Assembly (NCBI RefSeq): GCF_002160145.1
Contig: NZ_NFKA01000011.1
Span: forward strand, 1-64,000
Direction: 5' to 3'
DNA from: Gemmiger sp. An194
GTDB taxonomy: Bacteria; Bacillota; Clostridia; Oscillospirales; Ruminococcaceae
DNA length: 64,000 nucleotides
Below the pieces are notes generated by a model. That model had not been told where the DNA came from. It was given only the letters and a program-made list of their open reading frames with translations, and made no database searches. The stretch's first letter is position 1; each line of letters starts with the position of its first letter. Positions 41,016-50,238 of this stretch are shown here, in pieces. The translations under genes were made by a program, and so were the position numbers.

Positions 41016-42485
41016 TCAGGCTGTCTTTTTTCGCTTGGCAATAGCTTCCTGCTCCTGAGGAAGATTCTTTTCTACCGTGAACAGGAAGATCAACGCCGCG
41101 CAAACAGCGTAAGCCACAGTCTCGATCCAGATATAGCTGATGGAGATGGTGCTCTTGACCGCAGCGCTCTGGGCCGCGGTGCCCAGGGCCACGTCCGCGG
41201 CCTGATCGTAACCGCTGGCGCTGAGCATTGCACTGAAGATGGAGTTGCAGATGGGAGTGGCAGCCACCATGACCGAGCTGTAGATGGACATAGTCAGACC
41301 ATCGGTACGGATGCCGCTCTTGTATTCGATGTGATCGATCACATCGGCCAGCATGGCCAGAATCACATAGCAGGCGGGAGAGGAGCCAAAGCACTTGAGG
41401 GCCACGCCCACAGCCACCGGAACGATGCTGCCGTTGCCCAGACCGGCGATCACGCCGCCCAGAGCGCCCACGACCATACCGGCACACACAACGGTGCGCT
41501 TGGAGAACTTGTTGCACAGGGGCACCACGAACACCGCGGCAACCGCCATGGGGATGGCGCCCAGCAGGCTCAGCAGCGACTGGGAAGCACCCCAGGCATC
41601 GGCGGAGCCAAAGAAGGTGTTGTCCAGCACCCATTTGCAGAAGAAGGCCATGGAGCCGTTCTTCATGGCGCCGCTCCACTGGAAGGCCAGGTAGAACAGC
41701 ATGATGATCCACCACCATTTTTCGCTGGTAACAGCCTTCAGCTGCTCGCCCAGGGAAACGGTCTGCCGCTGGGCGGCGCTCTCGCCTGCCTGGCCGAAGC
41801 TTTCCTCGGTCACGCGCTCACGGGTAAATTTAAACTGCAGGAAGATGGTCAGCGCAGTGAAGATGGCAACCGCCAGCATGGCCATGAACCATAGGCCCTG
41901 GTTCTCTTTCAGCGCAAAGGAAACCAGCATGGGGAAGATCATGGAGCCGAAGCCCATCACGCCCAGGCCCGCCACGTTGGTAAAGGAAGCCAGCGCGCCG
42001 CGCTGCTGGCTGTTGCGGGTGGAAACCGGGATCAGGGTGGAGTTTGCGGTGTTGTAGATGGGGTAGGCCACTGCGTAGTACAAGTTGTAGGCCACAGCCA
42101 CCCAGATCATCTTGGCCGCGCCCTCAAAGGGCACGATGAACATGAGCACACTGGCCACCGACAGAGTCAGCGCGGAGAGCAGAATCCAGGGACGGGCCTT
42201 GCCGGCCATAGCCCGGGTACGCTCAATGAGCTGGCCCACAATCAGGTTTGCCGCCACGATCAGGATGGTGGAGAACAGCTGCAGGGTAGTCAAAAAGGTC
42301 AGGTTCAGCTTTAAAACATCGGTGAAGTAGTTCTGCAGGATGCTGGTGAAGATGCCGGAGGAAAGCAGGGCACCGAAGGGACCGATGAAATAGCCCAGCA
42401 GCATCTCGGGCAGCTTCACATCCCCGGGCTTTGCCAGGGAACGGGTCAATGGCGTATTCCAGAAATCTTGTTTTTTCTCACTCAT
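41016..42485 (-). CDS. GPH-family sugar:cation symporter
   Basis: 489 residues with 12 predicted membrane helices. The first cytoplasmic loop and the pattern YFIGPFGALLSSGIFTSIL, NLIVGQLIERTRAMAGKARP, YNLYYAVAYPIYNTANSTLI and MLADVIDHIEYKSGIRTDGL are typical of the glycoside-pentoside-hexuronide family. Next to an alpha-L-rhamnosidase, rhamnose or a rhamnosyl oligosaccharide/flavonoid glycoside is the likely substrate. Start ATG 42483-42485 lies 9 bp after AAAGGTGA; GTG 42494 is an alternative. 19 bp downstream of the GH78 gene. Confidence 0.88.
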   Translation of the reverse strand: MSEKKQDFWNTPLTRSLAKPGDVKLPEMLLGYFIGPFGALLSSGIFTSILQNYFTDVLKLNLTFLTTLQLFSTILIVAANLIVGQLIERTRAMAGKARPWILLSALTLSVASVLMFIVPFEGAAKMIWVAVAYNLYYAVAYPIYNTANSTLIPVSTRNSQQRGALASFTNVAGLGVMGFGSMIFPMLVSFALKENQGLWFMAMLAVAIFTALTIFLQFKFTRERVTEESFGQAGESAAQRQTVSLGEQLKAVTSEKWWWIIMLFYLAFQWSGAMKNGSMAFFCKWVLDNTFFGSADAWGASQSLLSLLGAIPMAVAAVFVVPLCNKFSKRTVVCAGMVVGALGGVIAGLGNGSIVPVAVGVALKCFGSSPACYVILAMLADVIDHIEYKSGIRTDGLTMSIYSSVMVAATPICNSIFSAMLSASGYDQAADVALGTAAQSAAVKSTISISYIWIETVAYAVCAALIFLFTVEKNLPQEQEAIAKRKKTA

Positions 42486-42504
42486 TGGGTTCACTCACCT
42501 TTCG

Positions 42505-45054
42505 TCAAATTTTGCAGCTATACGCATACTGCCCGCTGTCGCAGGTCCGGGTGGAGCCATCCGGCAGTGTGAGGGTGCAGCGCGTGCCCACCGGCACCTG
42601 TACCTCCAGGGCAAATTCGCCGTTTCGAATGGCCCACTGGGTATGGATCACACCATAGGGAGTGCGCAGACTTCCCTTTGCCCAGGTGAGGCCGCCGCCC
42701 GGTTTGGGGCACAGACGGAAGGTTTTGTAGCCGGGCTGCTCGGGCTCCAGACCCAGAATGCGCTGGTAGAAGAAGGCCCCCACCGCACCGGAAGCATAAT
42801 GGTTGTAGGAGATCATCAGGTCGGTGCCGTCGTCGCCGATGGGGCAGACGCCGTTTTCGTCCAGGCCGTCCCACCGTTCCCAGATGGTGGTGGCGCCCAT
42901 GCGCACCTCATACAGCCAGCTGGGGCACTTGATGTTCAGCAGCATCCGGTAGGCCTCCTCCAGATGGCCGTTGTCCGCCAGAGCGAACAGGATGTAGGGT
43001 GTGCCCGGGAAGCCGGTGCCGATGCACCAGTCCCCCGCCTCCACCAGACGGGCCAGGTTATCCGCCGCCTGCCTGCGTACCTTCTCCGGGAACATGCCGA
43101 AGTAAAGGGGCAGCACATAGGCGGTCTGGAATTCCTCCTTCATTTTGCCGTTTCCGTCGGTGAACACCGACACATAGGCATCCGCCACCTTGTCGCTCAA
43201 GACCTGGTAATGCTCGGCGTCGCCGTTCTCGCCCAGGATACGGGCGATGCGGGCCAGCAGGCCGCTGGTATTTTTCAGGCTGGCGGTGGCGGTCCACTTG
43301 CTGCGAGCCTGCCACTGCTGCATCTTGGGTACATCCGGTGCAACCCAGTCGCCGAAATGCAGGGTGGCGGGGGTGTGCCAGATGTAACGATTCTTGCCGA
43401 AGCCGAATCCTGCCCAGAAGCGGCAGGCGTTCACATACTTTTTCATCGCCGGGTACATTTTACGCAGGATCTCCACATCGCCCCGGGCCTGATATTCTGC
43501 CCAGGGCACCAGCACGCAGGCATCGCCCCAGAAGTCGATGGCCATCACCGGCATGGTGGCCGGGAAGCCGTAGCCCTGCACCGGCACGGTGTTGGGAATG
43601 CCGCCGGTGGGCAGCTGCTCGGCCTTCACATCCTCCAGCCACTTTTCCAGGAAGCGGCTCATATCGAAGTTGTAGCAGGCGGTAGGAGCAAACACCGCGA
43701 TGTCACCGGTCCAGCCCATCCGCTCGTCCCGCTGGGGGCAGTCGGTGGGGATGTCCATCAGGTTGGACTTGGCGGACCAGACGATGTTCTGCTGCAGCCG
43801 GTTCAGCATGCCGTTGGAGCAGGCAAAGCTGCCGGTCTGCTCCAGCTCGGAATACAGTGCCCAGGCGCCTACCCGGATCTCGCTCTCCTCTGCACCGGTG
43901 ATTGCCGCATAGCGGAAGCCCATGTAGGTGAAGCGAGGCGAATAGTACTGATCACCCTCGGTACAGATGTAGGTAGCAGTAGCCTTTGCGGTACGCAGGA
44001 AGGCGGTGTTCAGTGTGCCGTCCGGGTTCAGGATCTCGGCGTGGCGCACGGTGATGGTCTGGCCCTTTTTGCCCTGGATATGCAGATCGATCACACCGGC
44101 AAAGTTCTGGCCGAAGTCGTAAACCAGCGTGCCGTCCGCAAGCTTGGTGCAGCTGACCGGCTCCATGTATTCATGGGCGGTCACCATCGCACCGTAGGCG
44201 GCGCGGATGCGGGGATGGCAGCGGAGATTTTCCCGGGCGGCATTGTGCCAGTTCATCTGCTCAGGCTTCACGGTGGCGTCGTAGGTTTCGCCATCGTAGA
44301 AGTCGGCCATCTGAACCGGGCCGTCCATGGCCACCTGCCAGCTTTCGTCGGTGCCGAACACCTGACTGGTGCCGTCCTCGTACCAGACCCGCAGTTCCAA
44401 AAGAAGCGCCTGCCGGTCGGCGGTCACCCGATTCTGCCGGGTGAACACGAAGGAGCCAACCGCCCAGCCGCCGGCCACCTCTGCCAGCAGCTCGTTGCTG
44501 CTTTGCAGCTTGTCCGTCACATCGTAGGTTTGATATTGAAGGTGGGTTTTATAGGAGGTGAAGCCGGGCGCGAAGTAATCGGCGCCCACCTTTTCCCCGT
44601 TCAGGGTCAGTTCGTAAATGCCCATGGCGGTGGCATAGATCCGGGCCTTTGCCACCTTCTTTTCCAGTGCGATACACTTGCGGAAGGTCATGGGCCGGGG
44701 AGAAACCTTTTTTTCGGTAAATTTGTAGCTGCCATCGGTGATCCAGTCCGCATCCCAGGGGGTGTCCATGCGGCCGGTCTCAAATGCAGCCTCCGCATTG
44801 GCCTGCTGGCCACGATTATCCGTTACGGTCAGGCAGGCGCTGTAGCAGGTAAAGGGTTTGAGCCGTTTGCCCTTGTAGGGCACCGCCACCTGCTCTTTGG
44901 TGGTGGTGCTCCAGCCGTTCACCTTCAGTGTTGCCTGCTCCATGGATACGTCCTGCCCGTCGCTCTCCAGCGCCCAGGCAAAACGGGGCTGTTCGGCGTC
45001 GGTTACACATCCATCCGGCAGATTTTCTACCGTGAAGTGCCGAATTTCCAGCAT
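42505..45054 (-). CDS. GH78 alpha-L-rhamnosidase
   Basis: 849 residues, no signal peptide, so intracellular. Domain order is Bac_rhamnosid_N/beta-sandwich modules (~1-370), the alpha/alpha6 barrel (~380-720) and a C-terminal beta-sandwich (~730-849). The family signature MDIPTDCPQRDERMGWTGDI carries the catalytic acidic residues (Asp and Glu), and ATTIWERWDGL has the general base Glu in the barrel. It releases L-rhamnose from plant flavonoid glycosides or polysaccharide fragments brought in by the symporter next to it. It is the first gene of the operon, after a dyad at 45321. Confidence 0.94.
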   Translation of the reverse strand: MLEIRHFTVENLPDGCVTDAEQPRFAWALESDGQDVSMEQATLKVNGWSTTTKEQVAVPYKGKRLKPFTCYSACLTVTDNRGQQANAEAAFETGRMDTPWDADWITDGSYKFTEKKVSPRPMTFRKCIALEKKVAKARIYATAMGIYELTLNGEKVGADYFAPGFTSYKTHLQYQTYDVTDKLQSSNELLAEVAGGWAVGSFVFTRQNRVTADRQALLLELRVWYEDGTSQVFGTDESWQVAMDGPVQMADFYDGETYDATVKPEQMNWHNAARENLRCHPRIRAAYGAMVTAHEYMEPVSCTKLADGTLVYDFGQNFAGVIDLHIQGKKGQTITVRHAEILNPDGTLNTAFLRTAKATATYICTEGDQYYSPRFTYMGFRYAAITGAEESEIRVGAWALYSELEQTGSFACSNGMLNRLQQNIVWSAKSNLMDIPTDCPQRDERMGWTGDIAVFAPTACYNFDMSRFLEKWLEDVKAEQLPTGGIPNTVPVQGYGFPATMPVMAIDFWGDACVLVPWAEYQARGDVEILRKMYPAMKKYVNACRFWAGFGFGKNRYIWHTPATLHFGDWVAPDVPKMQQWQARSKWTATASLKNTSGLLARIARILGENGDAEHYQVLSDKVADAYVSVFTDGNGKMKEEFQTAYVLPLYFGMFPEKVRRQAADNLARLVEAGDWCIGTGFPGTPYILFALADNGHLEEAYRMLLNIKCPSWLYEVRMGATTIWERWDGLDENGVCPIGDDGTDLMISYNHYASGAVGAFFYQRILGLEPEQPGYKTFRLCPKPGGGLTWAKGSLRTPYGVIHTQWAIRNGEFALEVQVPVGTRCTLTLPDGSTRTCDSGQYAYSCKI

Positions 45055-45320
45055 AGCGTTTTACCTCCTCCTTTTTGAAACACCGGAACGCTGATGCACG
45101 GCCCCCAGCTTTGTGCGGGGATGAACTGCTCCGCCGGACGGTCTGCCATAGCTTTCGTCCGCAAAAAGCGTGTACGGCAGCCCGAGCCTGTTCGCGGCAG
45201 GCGGAGCGATGGGATCAGGCGGTGTTCTTCTGTTGACGATAGATACTCTACCGCAAAAGCAGTTTCTGTGCATGTTTTTTTCAAAATTGGCGCGATTTTA
45301 CGCAAAGTTTGCAAATTGAA

Positions 45321-45341
45321 TTGTGCAAATTCCCTGCACAA
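45321..45341. promoter_or_regulatory. Operator-like dyad upstream of GH78
   Basis: TTGTGCA (45321-45327) and TGCACAA (45335-45341) are perfect inverted repeats around AATTCCC. A TTTACA hexamer overlaps it on the minus strand. It lies ~270 bp before the GH78 start, in the gap 45055-45384, which otherwise has no gene. Confidence 0.45.
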
Positions 45342-45384
45342 TGTAAAGATTGTTTGTGAGAGTCGCACAAACGGCAAAGAAAAA

Positions 45385-45413
45385 GCGCGTGGTTTCGACC
45401 ACGCGCCTTTGCT
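45385..45413 (-). terminator. Intrinsic terminator of the two-component pair
   Basis: GCGCGTGGT (45385-45393) and ACCACGCGC (45398-45406) form a tight tetraloop hairpin. On the minus strand TTTTTCTTTG follows. It lies 18 bp after the kinase stop. Confidence 0.8.
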
Positions 45414-45430
45414 TTTATGGAATTTCAAAA

Positions 45431-46765
45431 TCAAGAACCGCTGTTTTTGCCGGTCAATGGAATCATTACCTGCAGCTCGAACCAGCCGTTTTCTGCGTTT
45501 ATGTGAACCGTACCGCCGTATTTTGCGGCAGTAGCCTCAATGCTTTTCAGGCCAAAGCCATGATATCGGGTGTCCCGCTTGGTGGTTTGCGGCCTTCCGC
45601 CGGAAAAATGCAGCTGCCCCTCGTAACAGTTTTCGATCTTGATACAGAGAAAGCTCTTTTTCTGCGATATTACCACATGGATGAGCCGCTTTTCCGGGCT
45701 GCTGATCTTGCTGACGCTCTCAATGGCGTTATCCAGCGCATTGCCGAACAGCGAGCTGATGTCCATGGCGCTCATAAAATTCAGAGCGCCTCCGTCTGCC
45801 ACACAGGTCATCTGAATGCCCTGAGACTGGCAATGCAGGCTTTTGCTGGTGAGCACGGTGTCCAGCACCTTGTTTCCGGTGATGTTGAGTGCCTCATAGG
45901 ACTGAATCTCGCTTTCCATCTGGTCCAGCACGCTGTTGCGTCCCTCGTTGCCCTGACTGCGCAGCAGGGCGATCTGGTGCTTCAGGTCATGGTACTTCCG
46001 GTTGACCAGATCAATGCTCTCCTGGCTACGCTTGTAGGTTTCATATTGCAGATGCAAAAGATCCTGCAAAGCGTCCATCTCCCGCTTTTCCTGCAGGTCC
46101 CACAGCTGCCGGTGGTAGCCGTACAGCAGCGCCATGCCGGAAAAGTAAATCAGGGTTCTAAAATTATACACATCCATTCGATTGCCGCCGCCGAAGGGAG
46201 TGTCAAAGGGGGCATAGCTGATGCTGCTGAGCACATAGAACACAAAGGTCATAAATGCCACCGTCAGGCTCACCCGCGCCCCCGGGTCCAGGCCGTTATC
46301 CTGCTGGCCGTGCATCTCCAGCCGCCACACAAGGCCGAAGGTCAGGGCATAGAGCAGCGCCCAGAACAGAATCATTGCAGGGATATTGCGCATAACCGGA
46401 CACTCAAACGCGGACCAGATGTACAACTGCCACATCAGCGAGCTGGCAAAGCCCGCGCACAAAAACGCTCGGGCGCAATAGTAAACCAGCTTCCAGAAAG
46501 GTTCCCGGCACAAAAGCAGAAAAAGCAGCAGCATCAGCGCTGCCGAGCCTGCATAAAACAGGTTGAAAAGCGCTCCGTCAAAGCCATCGGTGAGCACCAT
46601 ATAACCCGATAAAACCGCCAGACCGGCGGCACCTGCAAACCAGAAGCGCATGCCGGAAAAGCGATGCCGCATATGCGCCAGATAAATCATGCAGGCAAGC
46701 CAGTCGGCCGAGGCGGTGCAGATGCGGGGAATGTCCCAGGAAAGGATTTCGTCTGTCCAGATCAT
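45431..46765 (-). CDS. AgrC-like (GHKL) sensor histidine kinase
   Basis: 444 residues. The N-terminal ~210 residues have six probable membrane helices (e.g. FWFAGAAGLAVLSGYMVL, GSAALMLLLFLLLC, IPAMILFWALLYALTFGLV, VSLTVAFMTFVFYVLSSIS). Then a coiled segment, the phospho-acceptor helix NRKYHDLKHQIALLRSQ, N box FGNALDNAIESVSKI and a GFGLKSIEATAAKYGG ATP lid. This is the AgrC/GHKL_5 class. Start ATG 46763-46765 overlaps the response regulator stop (ATGA). The ligand is unknown; a peptide or small molecule is possible. Confidence 0.92.
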   Translation of the reverse strand: MIWTDEILSWDIPRICTASADWLACMIYLAHMRHRFSGMRFWFAGAAGLAVLSGYMVLTDGFDGALFNLFYAGSAALMLLLFLLLCREPFWKLVYYCARAFLCAGFASSLMWQLYIWSAFECPVMRNIPAMILFWALLYALTFGLVWRLEMHGQQDNGLDPGARVSLTVAFMTFVFYVLSSISYAPFDTPFGGGNRMDVYNFRTLIYFSGMALLYGYHRQLWDLQEKREMDALQDLLHLQYETYKRSQESIDLVNRKYHDLKHQIALLRSQGNEGRNSVLDQMESEIQSYEALNITGNKVLDTVLTSKSLHCQSQGIQMTCVADGGALNFMSAMDISSLFGNALDNAIESVSKISSPEKRLIHVVISQKKSFLCIKIENCYEGQLHFSGGRPQTTKRDTRYHGFGLKSIEATAAKYGGTVHINAENGWFELQVMIPLTGKNSGS

Positions 46766-47472
46766 TTGCTCTCCCCCGCAAAATAAGCATTCAGCTCGCT
46801 GAGAAAGGCCTTCTTGCGGGAACGGCTGAACCGAAGCCGTTCCCCGTGAACGATCACCTCGTCCTCCACCACAGCCTCCGTGTGCTGCAAATTGACCAGA
46901 TAGCACTGATTGCAGCGGGCAAAGTGTTCACCGGCGAACTGACTTTCAGCCTCGCGCATGGACCCGCTGCTTTGAAGGACGCCCTCCGCAGTGTGGTACA
47001 GCAGATTGTGACCGCTGGATTCCACATAGTACAAATGCGAAAATGCAACACGATGCGTTCCGTCCCGGGTGGTAACCGTAAAATACTTTTCCTCCCGGCG
47101 GCGCATACGGGAAAGCGCGCGTTCCAGCCGCTGCGAAAAAGCAAAATAACTCACCGGCTTCAGTATGTAATCCAACGCATCCACCGCATACCCCTTAATG
47201 GCGTATTGCGGCGAATTGGTGATGAAGATAATCACCACATCCCGGTCCTTTTGCCGGATCTCCTCCGCGGCCGTCATGCCATCCATAAATGTCATTTCGA
47301 TGTCCATCAGGATGATGTCGTAGTCCGCCTTGTAATGCAATGCGATTTCATCGCCGTCCGAAAATTCCGTTACGCTGATCGGTTCCCCTGTGCGCGAGGC
47401 ATACTGCATGATGTATTCATGGAGCTGTGTGCGGTATTGCAGATCGTCTTCCACTAATGCAATTCGTACCAC
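46762..47472 (-). CDS. LytTR-family response regulator
   Basis: 236 residues. Receiver domain 1-120 with acidic pocket VEDD (8-10), phospho-acceptor Asp57 in IILMDIEM and the conserved Lys in LDYILKPVSY. Residues ~130-232 are a LytTR DNA-binding domain (HRVAFSHLYYVESSGHNLLY, FARCNQCYLVNLQHTEAV, ERLRFSRSRKKAFLSELNAYF). It works with the overlapping kinase. It precedes the rhamnose cluster but no LytTR direct-repeat site was clearly recognised there. Confidence 0.93.
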   Translation of the reverse strand: MVRIALVEDDLQYRTQLHEYIMQYASRTGEPISVTEFSDGDEIALHYKADYDIILMDIEMTFMDGMTAAEEIRQKDRDVVIIFITNSPQYAIKGYAVDALDYILKPVSYFAFSQRLERALSRMRRREEKYFTVTTRDGTHRVAFSHLYYVESSGHNLLYHTAEGVLQSSGSMREAESQFAGEHFARCNQCYLVNLQHTEAVVEDEVIVHGERLRFSRSRKKAFLSELNAYFAGESK

Positions 47473-47602
47473 CTTGTGCCATCCTTTCTTTCCGTGTTAT
47501 GCCATTTTTTATCATAGCCAAAATTTTGAGGATTTGCAAGATTGGGGAATTTGCGAAGTTTCCACTTTATATTGTGTAAAAAATTTCACGCCCAATACAA
47601 TA

Positions 47603-47642
47603 AGCCCCGTTTTTTCAGCAAACTTGCCAAAAAAACGGGGCT
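47603..47642 (-). terminator. Intrinsic terminator of the AraC gene
   Basis: AGCCCCGTTTTTT (47603-47615) pairs with AAAAAACGGGGCT (47630-47642). On the minus strand the hairpin follows the AraC-family gene stop by 10 bp. Confidence 0.75.
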
Positions 47643-47652
47643 CACTCACTTT

Positions 47653-48624
47653 TCATGCCTGGGGTGGCCGGTCACGGAACTGTGCCGGGGAGCAGGTGTA
47701 TTTTTCCCGGAACTTCCGGTAGAAATAGCTGCTGTTTTCATACCCAACCGCCGCCATCACCGCATCGGTGGACATGCCGGTATTGGACAGCAGATAGGCG
47801 GCCTGCTGCAGCTTGCGCTGCTGGAGCAGCTGCTTGAAATTGGCACCGGTGTGATGCTTCAGCAGCCGGCTCAGCGCATAATCCGGCATGTGGAGGCGGG
47901 CGGCGATCTCCTCCAGCGTGCCGTCCCGATAGGAGGTCTCGATGTATTGCAGGGTGGAAAAAATCGCGTTTTCATCCCGGCTTTCCGGCAAAATACGGTT
48001 GATGTTTTCCGCAAACAGCGTCAAGTTCTGAAGCAGCAGCCCCATGGTGGTCTGATTCAGCAGATTCGCCCCGGGCTTTTTTTCCAGCAGGGTCCAGATC
48101 ATATTTTCCAGCAGGTTTTCCACCGGCAGGATATCCCCCGCCGCAATGTGCAGCCAGCCCGCAAAGGTGGATGTCTCAGACAGTGTGGAAACCAAAAAAT
48201 CCCGCAGCACGTTTTCCTGCTCCAGCATCCGGAAGCTTCGGTCAAAAAACTGGGGCAGGATGATGAAGTTCACCCCCACATCCTCCTCCGAGGCCGGAAG
48301 GATCTCGTGGTAGACCGCCTGGTTCAGAAACAGCAGATCGCCGGTGTGAAGCTCCATTCGCTGGGTGCCGTTCAGGATATGGGTGGTGGAGCCGCTGCAC
48401 ATATACAGCACCTCCACGTAATTGTGCCGGTGGCGGGGAAAATGCACAAACCGGGTATGCGGGCGGATCTCGATCAGCTTGCCCTTCTCCAGCATCTTCT
48501 CGCTGTCCACCACAAAATCCCGGCCCGAGGTATAGCGTTCCCGCTGAATGCCCTGCTGCCCGGCCAGGATAGCCCGCTCCTCCTCGGTGATCTCTTTCAG
48601 CTGGCGCAAAAGGCGCTCGTCCAT
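47653..48624 (-). CDS. AraC-family transcriptional regulator, probable rhamnose activator
   Basis: 323 residues. An N-terminal cupin (~55-120, with FVHFPRHRHNYVEVLYMCSG and GDLLFLNQAVYHEIL) binds a sugar-type ligand; a linker (~125-215) follows; two helix-turn-helix units (~225-320) read GTLEEIAARLHMPDYALSRL and TDAVMAAVGYENSSYFYRKF. It is divergent from the rhamnose operon (145-bp gap), so L-rhamnose or rhamnulose is the likely effector, as for RhaS/RhaR. The gap holds direct repeats around GGTCC spaced 22 bp. Confidence 0.88.
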   Translation of the reverse strand: MDERLLRQLKEITEEERAILAGQQGIQRERYTSGRDFVVDSEKMLEKGKLIEIRPHTRFVHFPRHRHNYVEVLYMCSGSTTHILNGTQRMELHTGDLLFLNQAVYHEILPASEEDVGVNFIILPQFFDRSFRMLEQENVLRDFLVSTLSETSTFAGWLHIAAGDILPVENLLENMIWTLLEKKPGANLLNQTTMGLLLQNLTLFAENINRILPESRDENAIFSTLQYIETSYRDGTLEEIAARLHMPDYALSRLLKHHTGANFKQLLQQRKLQQAAYLLSNTGMSTDAVMAAVGYENSSYFYRKFREKYTCSPAQFRDRPPQA

Positions 48625-48678
48625 GGCGATCCCTCCTCTTTTTCTCTAGCATATCACAACCGGTCGAAAGCTGCAAAT

Positions 48679-48736
48679 AAGGTCCCTGTTTTATTCAAAA
48701 GCGGTCCTTTTTTCCGCCCGGCAGAACGAATAAAAT
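48679..48736 (+). promoter_or_regulatory. AraC-type operator half-sites and promoter of the rhamnose operon
   Basis: Two direct repeats with core GGTCC (48681-48685 and 48703-48707) are 22 bp apart, that is two helical turns on one face, the usual pattern for AraC-family dimers. A TAAAAT (-10 like) at 48731-48736 follows. The rhaB start is at 48769. Confidence 0.5.
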
Positions 48737-48768
48737 AAAAGCAAAGAAACACAGAAAGGAGACTTCCC

Positions 48769-50238
48769 ATGGCACCCTATTATCTGGCCATCGACATCGG
48801 CGCATCCAGCGGCCGGCACATCCTGGGACATGTGGAAAACGGACGGATGCTCCTGGAGGAGATCCACCGCTTTGAAAACCGCCAGGTTCGCCGCGACGGT
48901 CACGACTGCTGGGATGTTCAGCATCTTTGGCAGGGCATTCTGGACGGCCTGAAGGTCTGCAAAGCTCTGGGCAAAATCCCCGCTTCCGTAGGCATCGACA
49001 CCTGGGCGGTGGATTTTGTGCTGCTGGGCGAAAGCGGCGACCGCATCAGCGACGCAGTCGCCTATCGGGACAGCCGCACCGACGGCATGGACCGGCTGGT
49101 GGAGGCCAAAATCCCCGCCGGAGAACTGTATGCCCACACCGGAATTCAGAAGCAGAGTTTCAACACCATCTATCAGCTTGTGGCCCTCCAACAGGAGCAT
49201 CCTGAGCAGCTGCAGGCTGCACAGAGTCTGCTGATGATTCCCGACTACTTCAACTACCTGCTGACCGGCGTGAAGAAGCAGGAGTACACCAACGCCACCA
49301 GCACCGGCCTGGTCAACGCCGCCGCGAAGGAATGGGACCGGGAGCTGCTGGAGCGGCTTGGTCTGCCCGACCACCTGTTCGGCCCGCTTTCCATGCCGGG
49401 CGAAACGGTGGGCCAGCTGCGGCCGGACATTGCCGAGGCCGTCGGCTTCCAGACCACCGTGGTACTGCCTGCCACCCACGACACCGGCTCCGCCTTCCTG
49501 GCGGTACCCGCCGAGGATGACAACGCAGTGTACCTGTCCAGCGGCACCTGGAGCCTGCTGGGCGTGGAAAACCCCGAGCCCATCACCAGTGAAGCCAGCC
49601 GCCTGCAGAACTTCACCAACGAGGGCGGCGCCTGGTACCGTTACCGTTACCTGAAAAACATCATGGGTCTGTGGATGATCCAGTCCATCCGCCGGGAGCT
49701 GAACGGCGTGGACTATGTGGAAGGCAAAACCCGGGCCGAGTGGACGCTGGACGTTGCCGCAGGGGAGCGCCAGTGGACCTTCCCCGATCTGATCGCCAGC
49801 GCGGAGGGCGCGGCCGATTTTGAGAGCATCGTGGATGCCAACGACGACGCCTTCCTGGCACCGGACAGCATGATCGCCGCCGTGCAGAAGGCCTGCGAAT
49901 GCAGCGGTCAGCCGGTTCCCACCACCGTGGGCCAGCTGATGCAGTGCGTCTACCGCAGCCTGACGCTGTGCTACAAAAACGCCATTGCCGGGCTTTCCCG
50001 CCTGACCGGCAAGGAATACACCACCATCCACATTGTGGGCGGCGGCTGCCAGGACAATTACCTCAACCGCATGACCGCCTCTGTGACCGGTCTGCCGGTG
50101 TGGGCCGGTCCCGTGGAAGGCACAGCCATCGGCAACCTGGTGATTCAGATGATCCGCGGCGGCGAATTCGCCGATTTGGCCGCGGCCCGCAGTTGTATCC
50201 GTGAAAGTTTTGATATCAAGGAGGTTCTTCCCCAATGA
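48769..50238 (+). CDS. rhaB: Rhamnulokinase
   Basis: 489 residues. It phosphorylates L-rhamnulose to L-rhamnulose-1-phosphate. FGGY kinase features: phosphate-1 LAIDIGASSGRHILGHVENG, the substrate-binding TWAVDFVLLGE and HTGIQKQSFNTIYQL, catalytic HDTGSAFLAVP (Asp), phosphate-2 LSSGTWSLLGVE and adenosine motif HIVGGGCQDNYLNRMTA. These match RhaB more than other FGGY kinases. GAAAGGAGA lies 7 bp upstream of the ATG at 48769. First gene of the operon; overlaps the isomerase by 4 bp. Confidence 0.95.
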   Translation: MAPYYLAIDIGASSGRHILGHVENGRMLLEEIHRFENRQVRRDGHDCWDVQHLWQGILDGLKVCKALGKIPASVGIDTWAVDFVLLGESGDRISDAVAYRDSRTDGMDRLVEAKIPAGELYAHTGIQKQSFNTIYQLVALQQEHPEQLQAAQSLLMIPDYFNYLLTGVKKQEYTNATSTGLVNAAAKEWDRELLERLGLPDHLFGPLSMPGETVGQLRPDIAEAVGFQTTVVLPATHDTGSAFLAVPAEDDNAVYLSSGTWSLLGVENPEPITSEASRLQNFTNEGGAWYRYRYLKNIMGLWMIQSIRRELNGVDYVEGKTRAEWTLDVAAGERQWTFPDLIASAEGAADFESIVDANDDAFLAPDSMIAAVQKACECSGQPVPTTVGQLMQCVYRSLTLCYKNAIAGLSRLTGKEYTTIHIVGGGCQDNYLNRMTASVTGLPVWAGPVEGTAIGNLVIQMIRGGEFADLAAARSCIRESFDIKEVLPQ

